A stretch of DNA of 64,000 nucleotides, from assembly GCF_001441165.1 (NCBI RefSeq), contig NZ_CP013126.1:1083551-1147550 (forward strand), read 5' to 3'. A model generated the notes under the pieces. That model was not told the origin of the DNA, made no database searches, and saw only the letters and a list, made by a program, of their open reading frames with translations. The position numbers were made by a program, and so were the translations under genes. Of the stretch, positions 1 to 7,118 are shown piece by piece. Numbering within the stretch: position 1 is the first letter of the stretch; every line of letters starts with the position of its first letter. The DNA comes from Acidipropionibacterium acidipropionici. Lineage in GTDB: Bacteria; Actinomycetota; Actinomycetes; Propionibacteriales; Propionibacteriaceae.

Positions 1-1333
1 GGTCGTAGTTGGGGTCGCCGGGGTTGTAGTTGACGCCCTCGGCCACCCGGAAGATCTGGATCGGGAAGATCGCGGTCTCCCCGCCGCCCAGCCCGGCCTG
101 GGTGCATTCGAGCAGGCAGCGGACGACGAGACGGGCCTCTGCGCTGGTGTCGGTGCCGTAGTTGATCGAGGAGAACGGCGTCTGCGCCCCGGCCCGCGAG
201 TTCATGGTGTTGAGGTTGGCGATGAAGGCCTCCATCGCCTGGTAGGTGAGGCGCTCGGTCTCGGCGACGGCCTGCCGACGGACTCTCGCGGCGATCCGGT
301 CGGCCTCGGCGGCGTCGATCCCCAGCGTCGCGAAGAGGGTGCGGACGCCGTCGCGCTCAGCTCGCAGCGCGTCCGGCCCCGGGTCCAGGACCCAGTCGGA
401 GGCGACCTCGGCGGCGCGGCCGGCGTCGGCGTCATCCCCTCCCATGAGCAGCCAGGCCTGGACCAGGCCGGAGCGGGCGCGCGATCGCAGCGTCTTCGCG
501 ACGCCGGGGGCCATGTCGCGGTCGAAGTCGGGGACGGCCTGGCCGCCGTGCTGGTCGTTCTGGTTGGACTGGATGGCGATGCAGGCCAGGGCCGCGTAGG
601 AGCCGATGCTCTGCGGGGGCCTCAGGACGCCGTGGCCGGTGGAGAACCCGCGCTCGAAGAGCCTTGTGAGGTCGATCTGGCAGCAGGTGGTGGTGAGGGT
701 GAGGAAGTCGAGGTCGTGGATGTGGATGTCGCCGTCGCGGTGGGCGGCGGCGTGGGCGGGATCGAGCACCTGGAGCATGTTGAACTGCTTGGCGGACTCG
801 GATCCGAAGCGCAGCATCGACCCCATCGCCGAGTGGGCGTCGATGTTGGCGTTCTCGCGCTTGGCGTCGCAGTCCTCGGCGGAGGCGAAGGTGATGTCGC
901 GCAGCGCCGTCATGAGGGAGGACTGCTCCTCGCGGCGGAAGGTGCGGTGCTGCCGGTAGAGGATGTAGGCCTTCGCGGTCTCGCCGTGGCCCTGGGCCAT
1001 GAGGACCTTCTCGACGGTGTCCTGGATCTCCTCGACGCCGGGCTCGGCGGTGTGGGCGGCCACGAGCCCGTTGAGGACGCCGAGGGTCACCTGGAGGGCG
1101 AGGGGCTGGGGATCGGGGGTCTGCGTGGCGGTGAAGGCGCGGGCGACGGCGCGGGTGATGCGTCCGGTGTCGAAGGGGACCGTTCTGCCGTCGCGTTTGC
1201 GCACCGCGGTGGGGATGCTGACCGTTCTGGGGGCGACCGCCGGGCCGGTGGTGGCCTGCATCGGGTCCGGGGCCGGACTGGGGGCGTGGGTGGTGTTCTG
1301 TCCGGCGCGGATGGAGTCTTCCGTGATCCTCAT
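1..1333 (-). CDS. nrdD: Anaerobic (class III) ribonucleoside-triphosphate reductase, N-terminal part
   Basis: Makes dNTPs from NTPs under anaerobiosis with a glycyl radical installed by the NrdG activase. The frame runs off the left edge, so about 444 N-terminal residues are visible and the C-terminal glycyl-radical loop is not. Residues about 44-135 are an ATP-cone (starts VRKRDGRTVPFD), the allosteric domain. It is followed by NrdD signatures NANIDAHSAMGSMLRFGSE, GDIHIHDLDF and QSNQNDQHGGQ. GAGGAG sits 6 nt before the ATG at 1333 and fixes the start. The leader carries a cobalamin riboswitch and its promoter overlaps NrdR-type boxes, so expression should depend both on deoxynucleotide status and on B12. 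nrdG would be expected beyond the left edge. The family assignment is secure. Confidence 0.93.
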   Translation of the reverse strand, partial: MRITEDSIRAGQNTTHAPSPAPDPMQATTGPAVAPRTVSIPTAVRKRDGRTVPFDTGRITRAVARAFTATQTPDPQPLALQVTLGVLNGLVAAHTAEPGVEEIQDTVEKVLMAQGHGETAKAYILYRQHRTFRREEQSSLMTALRDITFASAEDCDAKRENANIDAHSAMGSMLRFGSESAKQFNMLQVLDPAHAAAHRDGDIHIHDLDFLTLTTTCCQIDLTRLFERGFSTGHGVLRPPQSIGSYAALACIAIQSNQNDQHGGQAVPDFDRDMAPGVAKTLRSRARSGLVQAWLLMGGDDADAGRAAEVASDWVLDPGPDALRAERDGVRTLFATLGIDAAEADRIAARVRRQAVAETERLTYQAMEAFIANLNTMNSRAGAQTPFSSINYGTDTSAEARLVVRCLLECTQAGLGGGETAIFPIQIFRVAEGVNYNPGDPNYD

Positions 1334-1404
1334 GCGCTTCTCCTCGCAGCGTCTGGGCGCGTGGAAGATCCGCTGTCGGCGGGCCCTCCCACGGGGCCGT
1401 GCGT

Positions 1405-1606
1405 CCGGGCGAGTGACGCCCGGGTGTCGGCAGGTCTTCGGGCTCCAGGACGTTCCGGCCGACGCCGGGTTCCTACCGGGCGACGCTTCCCAGCCGTGAG
1501 GCCAGTGCTCGGATGCCGGTGATTGCCGGGTCTCCAGTCGCCTGTCGTTTCCTGATACCGCTGCGGGGCAGTCCCGGATTCCCACCGGGTTCCCTCTTGA
1601 GGGGTG
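1405..1606 (-). promoter_or_regulatory. Cobalamin (adenosylcobalamin) riboswitch in the nrdD leader
   Basis: Read on the minus strand, the leader has the ordered core of a B12 riboswitch: GGGAA...GGTGGGAATCC, then CTGCCCCGCAGCGGTA, then GCACTGGC and CTGGGAAG, ending in a B12 box GAGCCCGAAGACCTGCC (1429-1445). Just after it, 1405-1411 and 1417-1423 form a perfect 7-bp GC stem (CCGGGCG/CGCCCGG), the probable expression-platform hairpin, about 70 nt before the nrdD start codon. Known B12 riboswitches switch genes off when adenosylcobalamin is bound. Here that would lower class III reductase when a B12-dependent class II enzyme can work; that last step is inference. Confidence 0.88.
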
Positions 1607-1648
1607 TGCGCCGGATCTCCATCTGATCTCCAGCGAAACCCCCTACCC

Positions 1649-1696
1649 CCACTACATCTAGTAGATGCCGGTGGGGACCAACACAAGATGAGGCTA
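1649..1696 (-). promoter_or_regulatory. nrdD promoter with two NrdR-type boxes
   Basis: On the minus strand a -35 TTGTGT (plus-strand 1681-1686) and a -10 TACTAG (1658-1663) are 17 bp apart. The -10 lies inside CCACTACATCTAGTAG (1649-1664), a close match to the palindromic NrdR box (CACTATATATAGTG core). The -35 lies in a half-matching box ACACAAGATG starting at 1681, 32 bp away, which is the usual phasing of paired NrdR boxes. The predicted 5' leader is about 320 nt and contains the whole riboswitch. Confidence 0.6.
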
Positions 1697-1821
1697 TACC
1701 CCATGGACGAGGAGGTGTGGGAGGGGGTCTCGGAAAGTGTCGTGATCGCACGTGGACGTCGTGGCCCGTCGGCGTCGGGGCCCGAGCCCGTCGCGCCCGA
1801 TGACCGTTGCTGCCCGGCACT

Positions 1822-1899
1822 CTCTGCTCGCCCATCCGCCCTCCACCCTCTGCTGGCCCATCCGCCCTCCACCCTCTGCTGGCCCGTCGCCGCCTCTGC
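1822..1899. repeat. 26-bp tandem repeat, about 3 copies
   Basis: Copies begin at 1822, 1848 and 1874 with CTCTGCT(C/G)GCCC. The first two differ at one base and the third is diverged in its second half. No gene overlaps it. Confidence 0.7.
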
Positions 1900-1966
1900 C
1901 CCTTCCACTGGCCCGTCGCCGCCCGACCCCTCCGGGGCCTCCTATGTCTCAGCTGTGGGGAATTTG

Positions 1967-2020
1967 CTCCCAACACGCCGTCCTCCGTCCCCGGCGGGCT
2001 GCGGGACGGCGTGTTGGGAG
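1967..2020. repeat. Inverted repeat with 17-bp arms
   Basis: CTCCCAACACGCCGTCC at 1967 is perfectly complementary to the sequence ending at 2020, with a loop of about 20 nt; partial pairing extends outward. There is no T-tract and no adjacent gene end, so an ordinary terminator role is doubtful. Confidence 0.75.
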
Positions 2021-2410
2021 TAGCTGTCCCTCTTGATGGCGGGGTCCCGTCCCGGATCTCACGGCGGCCGGGCCCTGCCACCCCCTCTGATGGTGCCGCA
2101 CCCACTCCAGGTCCGATGACCCGACCCGGTCCACGAGTGCCAACCCGCCCCGTCTTCTACCCCGTTGGACTTTCACGTCGGCGCTGAACCGTGGCGTCGG
2201 CATCAACGTCAGGCTCAGGGCTTCTTGCGAACAAGCCCGCGAACCCCTTCACGGAGCGCCTCACCGCGCTGCCCACCCCCTCGTCGTGTCACCACGGCAC
2301 ACCACAGTCCCCTCGACTGTTCCCACGACCAGGGAGTCGATACCTTCCGGTTGCAACCCCTCCACGTCGTCTTCTGGGAAGCCCACATTCATGCCCTTCC
2401 CGGCACCCAC

Positions 2411-2461
2411 ATATCCTCGACGTCAGAAAGGACTGGCAACGGCGGTCCAATGCGAGGACAT
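2411..2461. repeat. Weak nested inverted repeat
   Basis: Outer arms ATATCCTCG (2411-2419) and CGAGGACAT (2453-2461) pair with one mismatch; inner GGAC/GTCC arms span 2430-2448. The loop contains ACTGGCAACGGC, nearly the same as the ACTGGCGACGGC core of the next hairpin. Confidence 0.45.
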
Positions 2462-2497
2462 CACCACTCACCCCCCCCTACCCGCCCTCACCTCGAC

Positions 2498-2555
2498 GGC
2501 AGGAAAAACTGGCGACGGCACCTGTATTCCACTGCCGTCGCCAGTTTTCCCTGCC
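2498..2555. repeat. Inverted repeat with 23-bp arms
   Basis: Arms 2498-2520 and 2533-2555 pair with a single mismatch around a 12-nt loop. The arm core is AAAACTGGCGACGGCA. It would form a very stable cruciform or RNA hairpin and is not next to any gene. Confidence 0.8.
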
Positions 2556-2591
2556 GTGGCCAATGTGCTCACTGACACAGGAATCGACGAC

Positions 2592-2649
2592 GCGCCAGAA
2601 GATGCACGAAGCGCCTGGAATACCTGGCGCATCGTGCACACTCTGGCGC
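2592..2649. repeat. Imperfect inverted repeat of about 28-nt arms
   Basis: GCGCCAGA...GATGCACGA...GCGCC on the left is mirrored by GGCGC...TCGTGCAC...TCTGGCGC on the right, with a very short centre. It follows the previous hairpin by 36 bp. Confidence 0.7.
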
Positions 2650-2973
2650 AACGTCGACACCACGACCACACCAAAGCAGATCCGACGTCGACACCGGTCG
2701 ACCCGACCTCCCCACCCGGCCACAACTTCAGGACCCGGCCACACAGTGCCAGCTCATGTCTCGCCGCCCTCTCCCACTTCGGCGCTACCTTCACCACACC
2801 CAGCCAGCACCGGCCGAGTCGGGCCTGCGGACGAGAGTCAACGCCCCCAGTCAGCTCCGGCTCCCACGTCGGCGACCCACCCCGTCCAGTCACCCCAGCC
2901 CCTTCACCGACGACCCACCCCGTCCAGTACCCCCTGCCCCTCCGCGCACGTCCCGCCAGCGCCAGGCACCCCG

Positions 2974-3048
2974 GTCGACCTCGGCAGCGAATTTTCACTC
3001 AGGCAGCAGTACTCCACCGCCTGAGTGAACACTCACTGCCGACGTCGA
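2974..3048. repeat. Imperfect inverted repeat with perfect inner arms
   Basis: Inner arms TTCACTCAGGC and GCCTGAGTGAA are perfect; the pairing extends outward through CGGCAG/CTGCCG to GTCGAC at both ends (2974 and 3048), with mismatches between. Confidence 0.7.
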
Positions 3049-3226
3049 CAAGGCGACCATCCATTCGCACAAATCCGACACGATCCCCACCCCACCATCA
3101 ACGCTGACCAGCGGCCACTCCACACCGCCCAATTCACCACAATCCGACACAACCCCCATGCCGACGCGCATCAACCGGCACAGCCAGCGCCCCCTTCAAA
3201 TCCGTACAATCCACCACTGTCAAGGT

Positions 3227-3267
3227 TCTGTTCATAAGAATCTGTCCCAGCAATTCTTAGGAACAGA
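3227..3267. repeat. Inverted repeat just upstream of the HNH gene
   Basis: TCTGTTCATAAGAAT (3227-3241) pairs with 3253-3267 with one mismatch around an 11-nt loop. It ends a few bases before the predicted -35 of the HNH gene, so it could be an operator or the terminal hairpin of the non-coding stretch. Confidence 0.65.
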
Positions 3268-3270
3268 CTA

Positions 3271-3299
3271 TGGACTGTGGCGTCGCCTACTAATACACT
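3271..3299 (+). promoter_or_regulatory. Predicted leaderless promoter of the HNH gene
   Basis: A -10 TACACT (3294-3299) lies 6 nt before the ATG at 3306, with TGGACT as a weak -35 at 17 bp. There is no Shine-Dalgarno sequence, so transcription probably starts at the A of the ATG. Confidence 0.5.
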
Positions 3300-3305
3300 G
3301 TCTAC

Positions 3306-5003
3306 ATGGCTGGAAGTCGTGACATCTGGACGGTGATCCGGGACGCCGAGGGACTGTTGAACTCCCTCGACCACACCGGGGATGCCCGCATGTCCGACAC
3401 CCAGAAAGTGACGGCGATGAACCGGGTGCGGGGGTTGGCCGATCGGATGGCGGCCCTGGCCGCCGTCTACACCGACCTGGTCGCCCGGTCGGGCGCCACC
3501 GAGAAGACCGCCGGCACTCCGCTGAGCGACTATCTGGCCCTCACCGAGGGCCGCAGCTCCTCGGAGGCCAACGGCCTGGTGCACCAGGCCTCCCGGATCG
3601 GTGCCGACCCCCAGGTCCGGGACGCCGCCCTGGCCGGGACGGTGTCTCCGAGCAAGGCGGCCGCAGCAGGTGCCGTACTCCGCGAGCTCCCCCGACACGA
3701 CATGAGTGAGGCACAACGCCGGGCGGCGGCCGGTGTGCTCATCGACCAGGCAGCCGCCGGAGCCACCACCCGCCAGATCAGCCGCTCCGGCGACAAGGTC
3801 CTGGAACAGGTCGCCCCAAAGTTGGCGCCCACCGCCGAGGGGCGGGCCGCCGAGACCGAACGCCGCCGACGCCAGGCCATCCGGGAACGCCACCTCACCC
3901 TCACCGACACCGGGAAAGGCTCCGTGCGGATCCTCGGACAGGTACCCCAGACCGAGGGGGACCTATTGCGCAAGATCATCGGCGCGTGTGTGGAACGGGG
4001 ACGGGGCGATGAGCGCCGGGAACTGGAGGCGCTCAAGGCGCGGAAGGTTTCAGGGGAGCTGAGTTCTGGGGAGTACTTCGCCGCCCGGACCGCCCTTCAG
4101 GAACGCGAGCACCGCTCCACCGCCCAACGGCAGGCCGACGCCCTGACCGACATGGCCACCGCCCTCCAGGACGCCGGGCAGATCCCGGCGGCGGGCTGGG
4201 AGACGCCGCGAGTCGTCGTCACCCTCGACTACACCCAGCTGCTGCAGCTGGCCGTCGACACCGCGGCCACCGGGATTCGTCCCGACGGGAGCCGGTTGGA
4301 TGAGGTGTCGGCGGCCCGGCTGCGCACCGCACTGACCGGCACCAGCGAGACCGGCCAGGATGTGTCGGCCTCCCAGGTGCGCCTGGCCTGCTGCGACGCC
4401 GGAATCCTGCCCGTCGTGTTGGGCGAGGCCTCGGAGATTCTCGATGTGGGACGGGAACACCGGCTGGTGACACCCCAGATCCGCAAAGCCCTGGCCCTAC
4501 GGGACTCCGGCTGCATCTTCCCCGGATGTGAGGTGTCGGCCCAGGCGTGCCAGGCCCACCACGTCACGCCCTGGTGGGCAGGCGGCCCCACCTCCATCGA
4601 CAACCTGGTGCTCGTGTGCCGCCACCACCACGGCGTCATCGAACCCCACCGGTTCGACCCCGCCGCCGACCAGTGGCGCATCACCTTCGACGACACCGGG
4701 ACGCCCCACGTCCACCCGCCCCGCCGACTCCGCCGCGACCTCCCACAGGCCCCGAATGCTGGGGAGAGCTCCGCCCAGAACCCGGACAAGAGGGCGGAGG
4801 CGCGCCAAGAAGCAGAACCCGGGAACGGCGGAGGGCACAGCCAGAACCAGCAGGAGAACTCCGCCCCCGGCCGAGACAAGCGGGCGGAGGCGCCCGAAGG
4901 AGCAGAGCCCGGGAACGGCGGAGGGCACGGACAGAACCTGCAGGAGAACTCCGCCCACCGCCCCGACGCCGGAACCGGGGTCCAGGACACGCTCATCGCG
5001 TGA
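3306..5003 (+). CDS. DUF222 (13E12-type) HNH endonuclease
   Basis: A 565-residue protein with an N-terminal DUF222 domain (about residues 10-380, helical, with the HQASRIG...LAGTVSPSKAAAAG region typical of the family) and a C-terminal HNH motif at about residues 395-450. That motif reads RDSGCIFPGC...CQAHHVTPWWAGGPTSIDNLVLVCRHHHGVIE, split here by the zinc Cys pairs. These actinobacterial proteins are multicopy and resemble the REP13E12 repeats of mycobacteria; their biological target is not known. The last 80 residues are a hydrophilic 30-residue repeat (2.3 copies), outside the catalytic domain. The gene has no Shine-Dalgarno sequence but a -10 at leaderless distance. It stands alone, downstream of the hairpin-rich region. 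Nuclease activity is inferred from the intact HNH residues. Confidence 0.88.
   Translation: MAGSRDIWTVIRDAEGLLNSLDHTGDARMSDTQKVTAMNRVRGLADRMAALAAVYTDLVARSGATEKTAGTPLSDYLALTEGRSSSEANGLVHQASRIGADPQVRDAALAGTVSPSKAAAAGAVLRELPRHDMSEAQRRAAAGVLIDQAAAGATTRQISRSGDKVLEQVAPKLAPTAEGRAAETERRRRQAIRERHLTLTDTGKGSVRILGQVPQTEGDLLRKIIGACVERGRGDERRELEALKARKVSGELSSGEYFAARTALQEREHRSTAQRQADALTDMATALQDAGQIPAAGWETPRVVVTLDYTQLLQLAVDTAATGIRPDGSRLDEVSAARLRTALTGTSETGQDVSASQVRLACCDAGILPVVLGEASEILDVGREHRLVTPQIRKALALRDSGCIFPGCEVSAQACQAHHVTPWWAGGPTSIDNLVLVCRHHHGVIEPHRFDPAADQWRITFDDTGTPHVHPPRRLRRDLPQAPNAGESSAQNPDKRAEARQEAEPGNGGGHSQNQQENSAPGRDKRAEAPEGAEPGNGGGHGQNLQENSAHRPDAGTGVQDTLIA
4764..4960 (+). repeat. 90-bp in-frame tandem repeat in the HNH gene
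   Basis: Units start at 4764, 4854 and 4944 (two full, one partial) with GAGA(G/A)CTCCGCCC. Each encodes a 30-residue Gly/Asn/Glu-rich unit ending in GNGGGHxQN. The number of units could vary between strains. Confidence 0.8.
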
Positions 5004-5230
5004 GTGGCGGGGATGGGGCCTGGGGGTGTGCCGGACCGGAAGCCCCGGCCTCCGGAGTGCGCGTCGGCGAGATGCCGGGAGGATCTGGAGGGTGAGTCGG
5101 GTGGCGGCGTGAACCGGGCTCAAGAAGCGCTCATCGCCTGACATCTGGGCCGTGAGCCAGGATGCCTGGCAAGCGGGCAGCTGTCGACGTACTGACCGGG
5201 GGCAGGACCGCATCAGCTCATAATCGGCAG

Positions 5231-5770
5231 GTGGCCATCACCATCCGACCCGCCCGCCCAGACGACCTCGACCAGATCGAGGCGATCGAGGACGCCGCCG
5301 ACGCGCTTCTCATCGAGGCCCTCGCCCCCGACCGATGGGACGCGGCACCGCCGGGAGCCGCACGCGCTGCGATGCCCGGCTTCCTCCTCGTCGCAGAGGT
5401 CGACGCCGACAACACCGCCACCGGCAACCTGATCGGCTTCGTCCACGTCCTGGAGATCGACGGCCTCGCCCACCTGGAGCAGCTCTCGGTGCTCCCCGAA
5501 CACGGCCGCCGTGGATATGGCCGGATGCTGGTCGATGCTGCGATCAGAACAGCGCGTGACCGCGGCCACGACCGACTCACGCTGCGCACATATGCCGACG
5601 TCCCTTGGAACGCCCCCTCCTACCGGACGATGGGATTCATTGAGGAGGAGCCGACCACGACCTTCCACCGTTCTCTCGTCGACACCGAACACGATCTCGA
5701 GCGATACGGGCGGCGCATCCAGATGGGCCGTGACCTCACCCACGACCCACCATCCCCTGAGAGTGTGTAG
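5231..5770 (+). CDS. GNAT-family N-acetyltransferase
   Basis: A 179-residue GNAT acetyltransferase, expected to move acetyl from acetyl-CoA to an unidentified amine. The N-terminus ITIRPARPDDLDQIEAIE is the usual first strand and helix; motif A is HLEQLSVLPEHGRRGYGRML (about residues 87-106) with the Q/RxxGxG/A-type acetyl-CoA loop RRGYG; YRTMGF is the C-terminal strand. The GTG at 5231 is preferred to an upstream ATG at 5162 because a CATAAT -10 (5219-5224) lies 6 nt before it, a leaderless arrangement, and because the extra 23 residues do not resemble the family. A hairpin terminator overlaps the stop codon. The substrate cannot be predicted. Confidence 0.8.
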   Translation: MAITIRPARPDDLDQIEAIEDAADALLIEALAPDRWDAAPPGAARAAMPGFLLVAEVDADNTATGNLIGFVHVLEIDGLAHLEQLSVLPEHGRRGYGRMLVDAAIRTARDRGHDRLTLRTYADVPWNAPSYRTMGFIEEEPTTTFHRSLVDTEHDLERYGRRIQMGRDLTHDPPSPESV

Positions 5771-5804
5771 GAAAGTGGTTCGTCTGCTCACCACTTTCCT
5801 ACAC
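5765..5804 (+). terminator. Hairpin terminator overlapping the GNAT stop codon
   Basis: Perfect 14-bp arms GTGTAGGAAAGTGG (5765-5778) and 5791-5804 around a 12-nt loop. The stop codon TAG lies inside the left arm. There is no U-tract, as is common in this GC-rich DNA; it may serve the convergent MetE-like gene as well. Confidence 0.65.
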
Positions 5805-5860
5805 ATCCTGGCGGACGGGGCCCAGATCACCAATCAGACCAGCGCGGCCCGGCCGCTGAC

Positions 5861-7039
5861 TCAGACCAGCGCGGCGCCCGCCGTCAGGGCCTCCAGCTTC
5901 GCCCAGGCGATGGACGGGTAGACGCGCCCGCCCAGCCCGCAGTCGGTGGAGGCGATGACCCGCTCGGCGCCCACGGCGTCAATGAAGTGTCGGATCCGCT
6001 GGGCGACGAGCGCGGGGTGCTCGACGACATTGGTGGAATGCCCCACCACCCCGGGCAGGAGCACCTTGTCGTCGGGCAGCGCGATGTCCTTCCAGACTGT
6101 CCACTCGTGCTCATGGCGGGCATTGGCGGCCTCGAAGGAGTAGCCGTGGGCGTGCACCTGGAGCACCTTGTCGACGATATCGGCGAGCGGAATGTCGGTG
6201 GTGTGGGGGCCGTGCCAGGATCCCCAGCAGACGTGGAAGCGCACCTGCTCCTCGGGAATCCCCTCCAGAGCCTGGTTGAGGGCGTCGATGCGGATCTGGA
6301 TGTAGTCGCGGTAGTCCTCGACCGAGGGCGCCGGGTTGATCTGGTCCCAGGACTCGGCGATCGACGGGTCGTCGATCTGCACGGTCAGGCCGGCGTCGGT
6401 GATCGCCTTGTACTCCTCGTGGAGGGCGTCGGCGCACGCGCCCACCACCTCGGTGTCATTGGCGTAGTAGGCGTTGGAGATCCGTGCCGCCGAGCCCGGG
6501 GACAGGGCCGCCAGAAAGCCGTCGGAGGCCTCCAGACCCTGAGCCTTCAGCGCGGAGAGAAGCCCGTCGATGTCGGCGGCCACGGCGTCCTGCCCGATGT
6601 AGGTGAGCGGCCCGGTGATGGTCGGGAAGGCCGTCTCCTTCTGGTTGGCGGTGTGGATACCCGACGCCGGGTCGCCGTAGGCGTCGGCGAAGCGCACCCA
6701 GTCCCGGCGCTGCGAGAAGGACGCCAGCTTCACCTTGCCGCCGGGGGCCGGCGGGGCCATGTCGAAGCGCTCGTCGGTGGTGAGCTCCAGCCCGCCGAAC
6801 CGTGAGAATGAGTAGAACCACCAGGCGCCATAGTCCACCGATTCGGTCATCGCGTGGCCGTACTCGCCGTCGTTGATGATGCTCAGGCCGATCTCGTGCT
6901 GACGGCGCACCACGTCGTCGACCGACTGCTGGAGGGCGCGGCCGAAGGCCTCCTCCCCCATCTCCGCCCGGTGCGCGTTGGCGTCGAGCAGCACGGGGGT
7001 CCGGGGCAGGGAGCCGACGTGGGTGGTCCTCACAGGCAT
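5861..7039 (-). CDS. MetE-like cobalamin-independent methionine synthase family protein
   Basis: A 392-residue protein related to the C-terminal catalytic domain of MetE and to the YxjG/YxjH group, which transfers methyl groups to homocysteine-type thiols. The N-terminus TTHVGSLPRT is the family signature. Candidate zinc ligands are the His and Cys in RFHVCWGSWHG and the late Cys in ASTDCGLGGR. The start is placed at the ATG at 7039 because GAGAGGAA precedes it by 7 nt; 12 further in-frame codons upstream have no ribosome site. It lacks the N-terminal half of full-length MetE, normal for this subgroup. It lies 79 bp downstream of pyc on the same strand and may be co-transcribed. The exact methyl donor is unknown. 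Confidence 0.82.
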   Translation of the reverse strand: MPVRTTHVGSLPRTPVLLDANAHRAEMGEEAFGRALQQSVDDVVRRQHEIGLSIINDGEYGHAMTESVDYGAWWFYSFSRFGGLELTTDERFDMAPPAPGGKVKLASFSQRRDWVRFADAYGDPASGIHTANQKETAFPTITGPLTYIGQDAVAADIDGLLSALKAQGLEASDGFLAALSPGSAARISNAYYANDTEVVGACADALHEEYKAITDAGLTVQIDDPSIAESWDQINPAPSVEDYRDYIQIRIDALNQALEGIPEEQVRFHVCWGSWHGPHTTDIPLADIVDKVLQVHAHGYSFEAANARHEHEWTVWKDIALPDDKVLLPGVVGHSTNVVEHPALVAQRIRHFIDAVGAERVIASTDCGLGGRVYPSIAWAKLEALTAGAALV

Positions 7040-7118
7040 GTGACATTCCTCTCGGGTGGGGGTGGTGGGGCACAAGCTACACCCGTAGTAGGAGCCACCC
7101 CCGGGGCTGGACGCGGCC

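Larger units (their letters stand above)
1697..3226. other. Long non-coding, C-rich, hairpin-rich stretch
   Basis: No convincing gene is seen on either strand. The open frames here are Pro/Arg/Ser/His-rich low-complexity translations with no start signals, and no frame shows the codon bias of neighbouring genes. The plus strand is strongly C-rich, especially 2640-3190. The stretch holds a 26-bp tandem repeat (1822-1899) and several long imperfect inverted repeats, listed separately. A structured RNA or a decayed mobile element are possibilities; neither can be shown from the sequence. Confidence 0.5.

Noticed and set aside
1967-2555. The long hairpins considered as integron attC sites
   Set aside because: No R'/R'' core triplets in the right places, no cassette genes and no integrase.
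2191-3107. Several long Pro/Ser/Thr/His-rich frames in the non-coding stretch
   Set aside because: No ribosome or leaderless signals, several frames equally open, compositions that mirror C-rich DNA, and they run through long inverted repeats.
5162-5230. Upstream ATG for the GNAT gene
   Set aside because: No ribosome site, and the 23 extra residues precede the first conserved strand; the GTG at 5231 has a leaderless -10.
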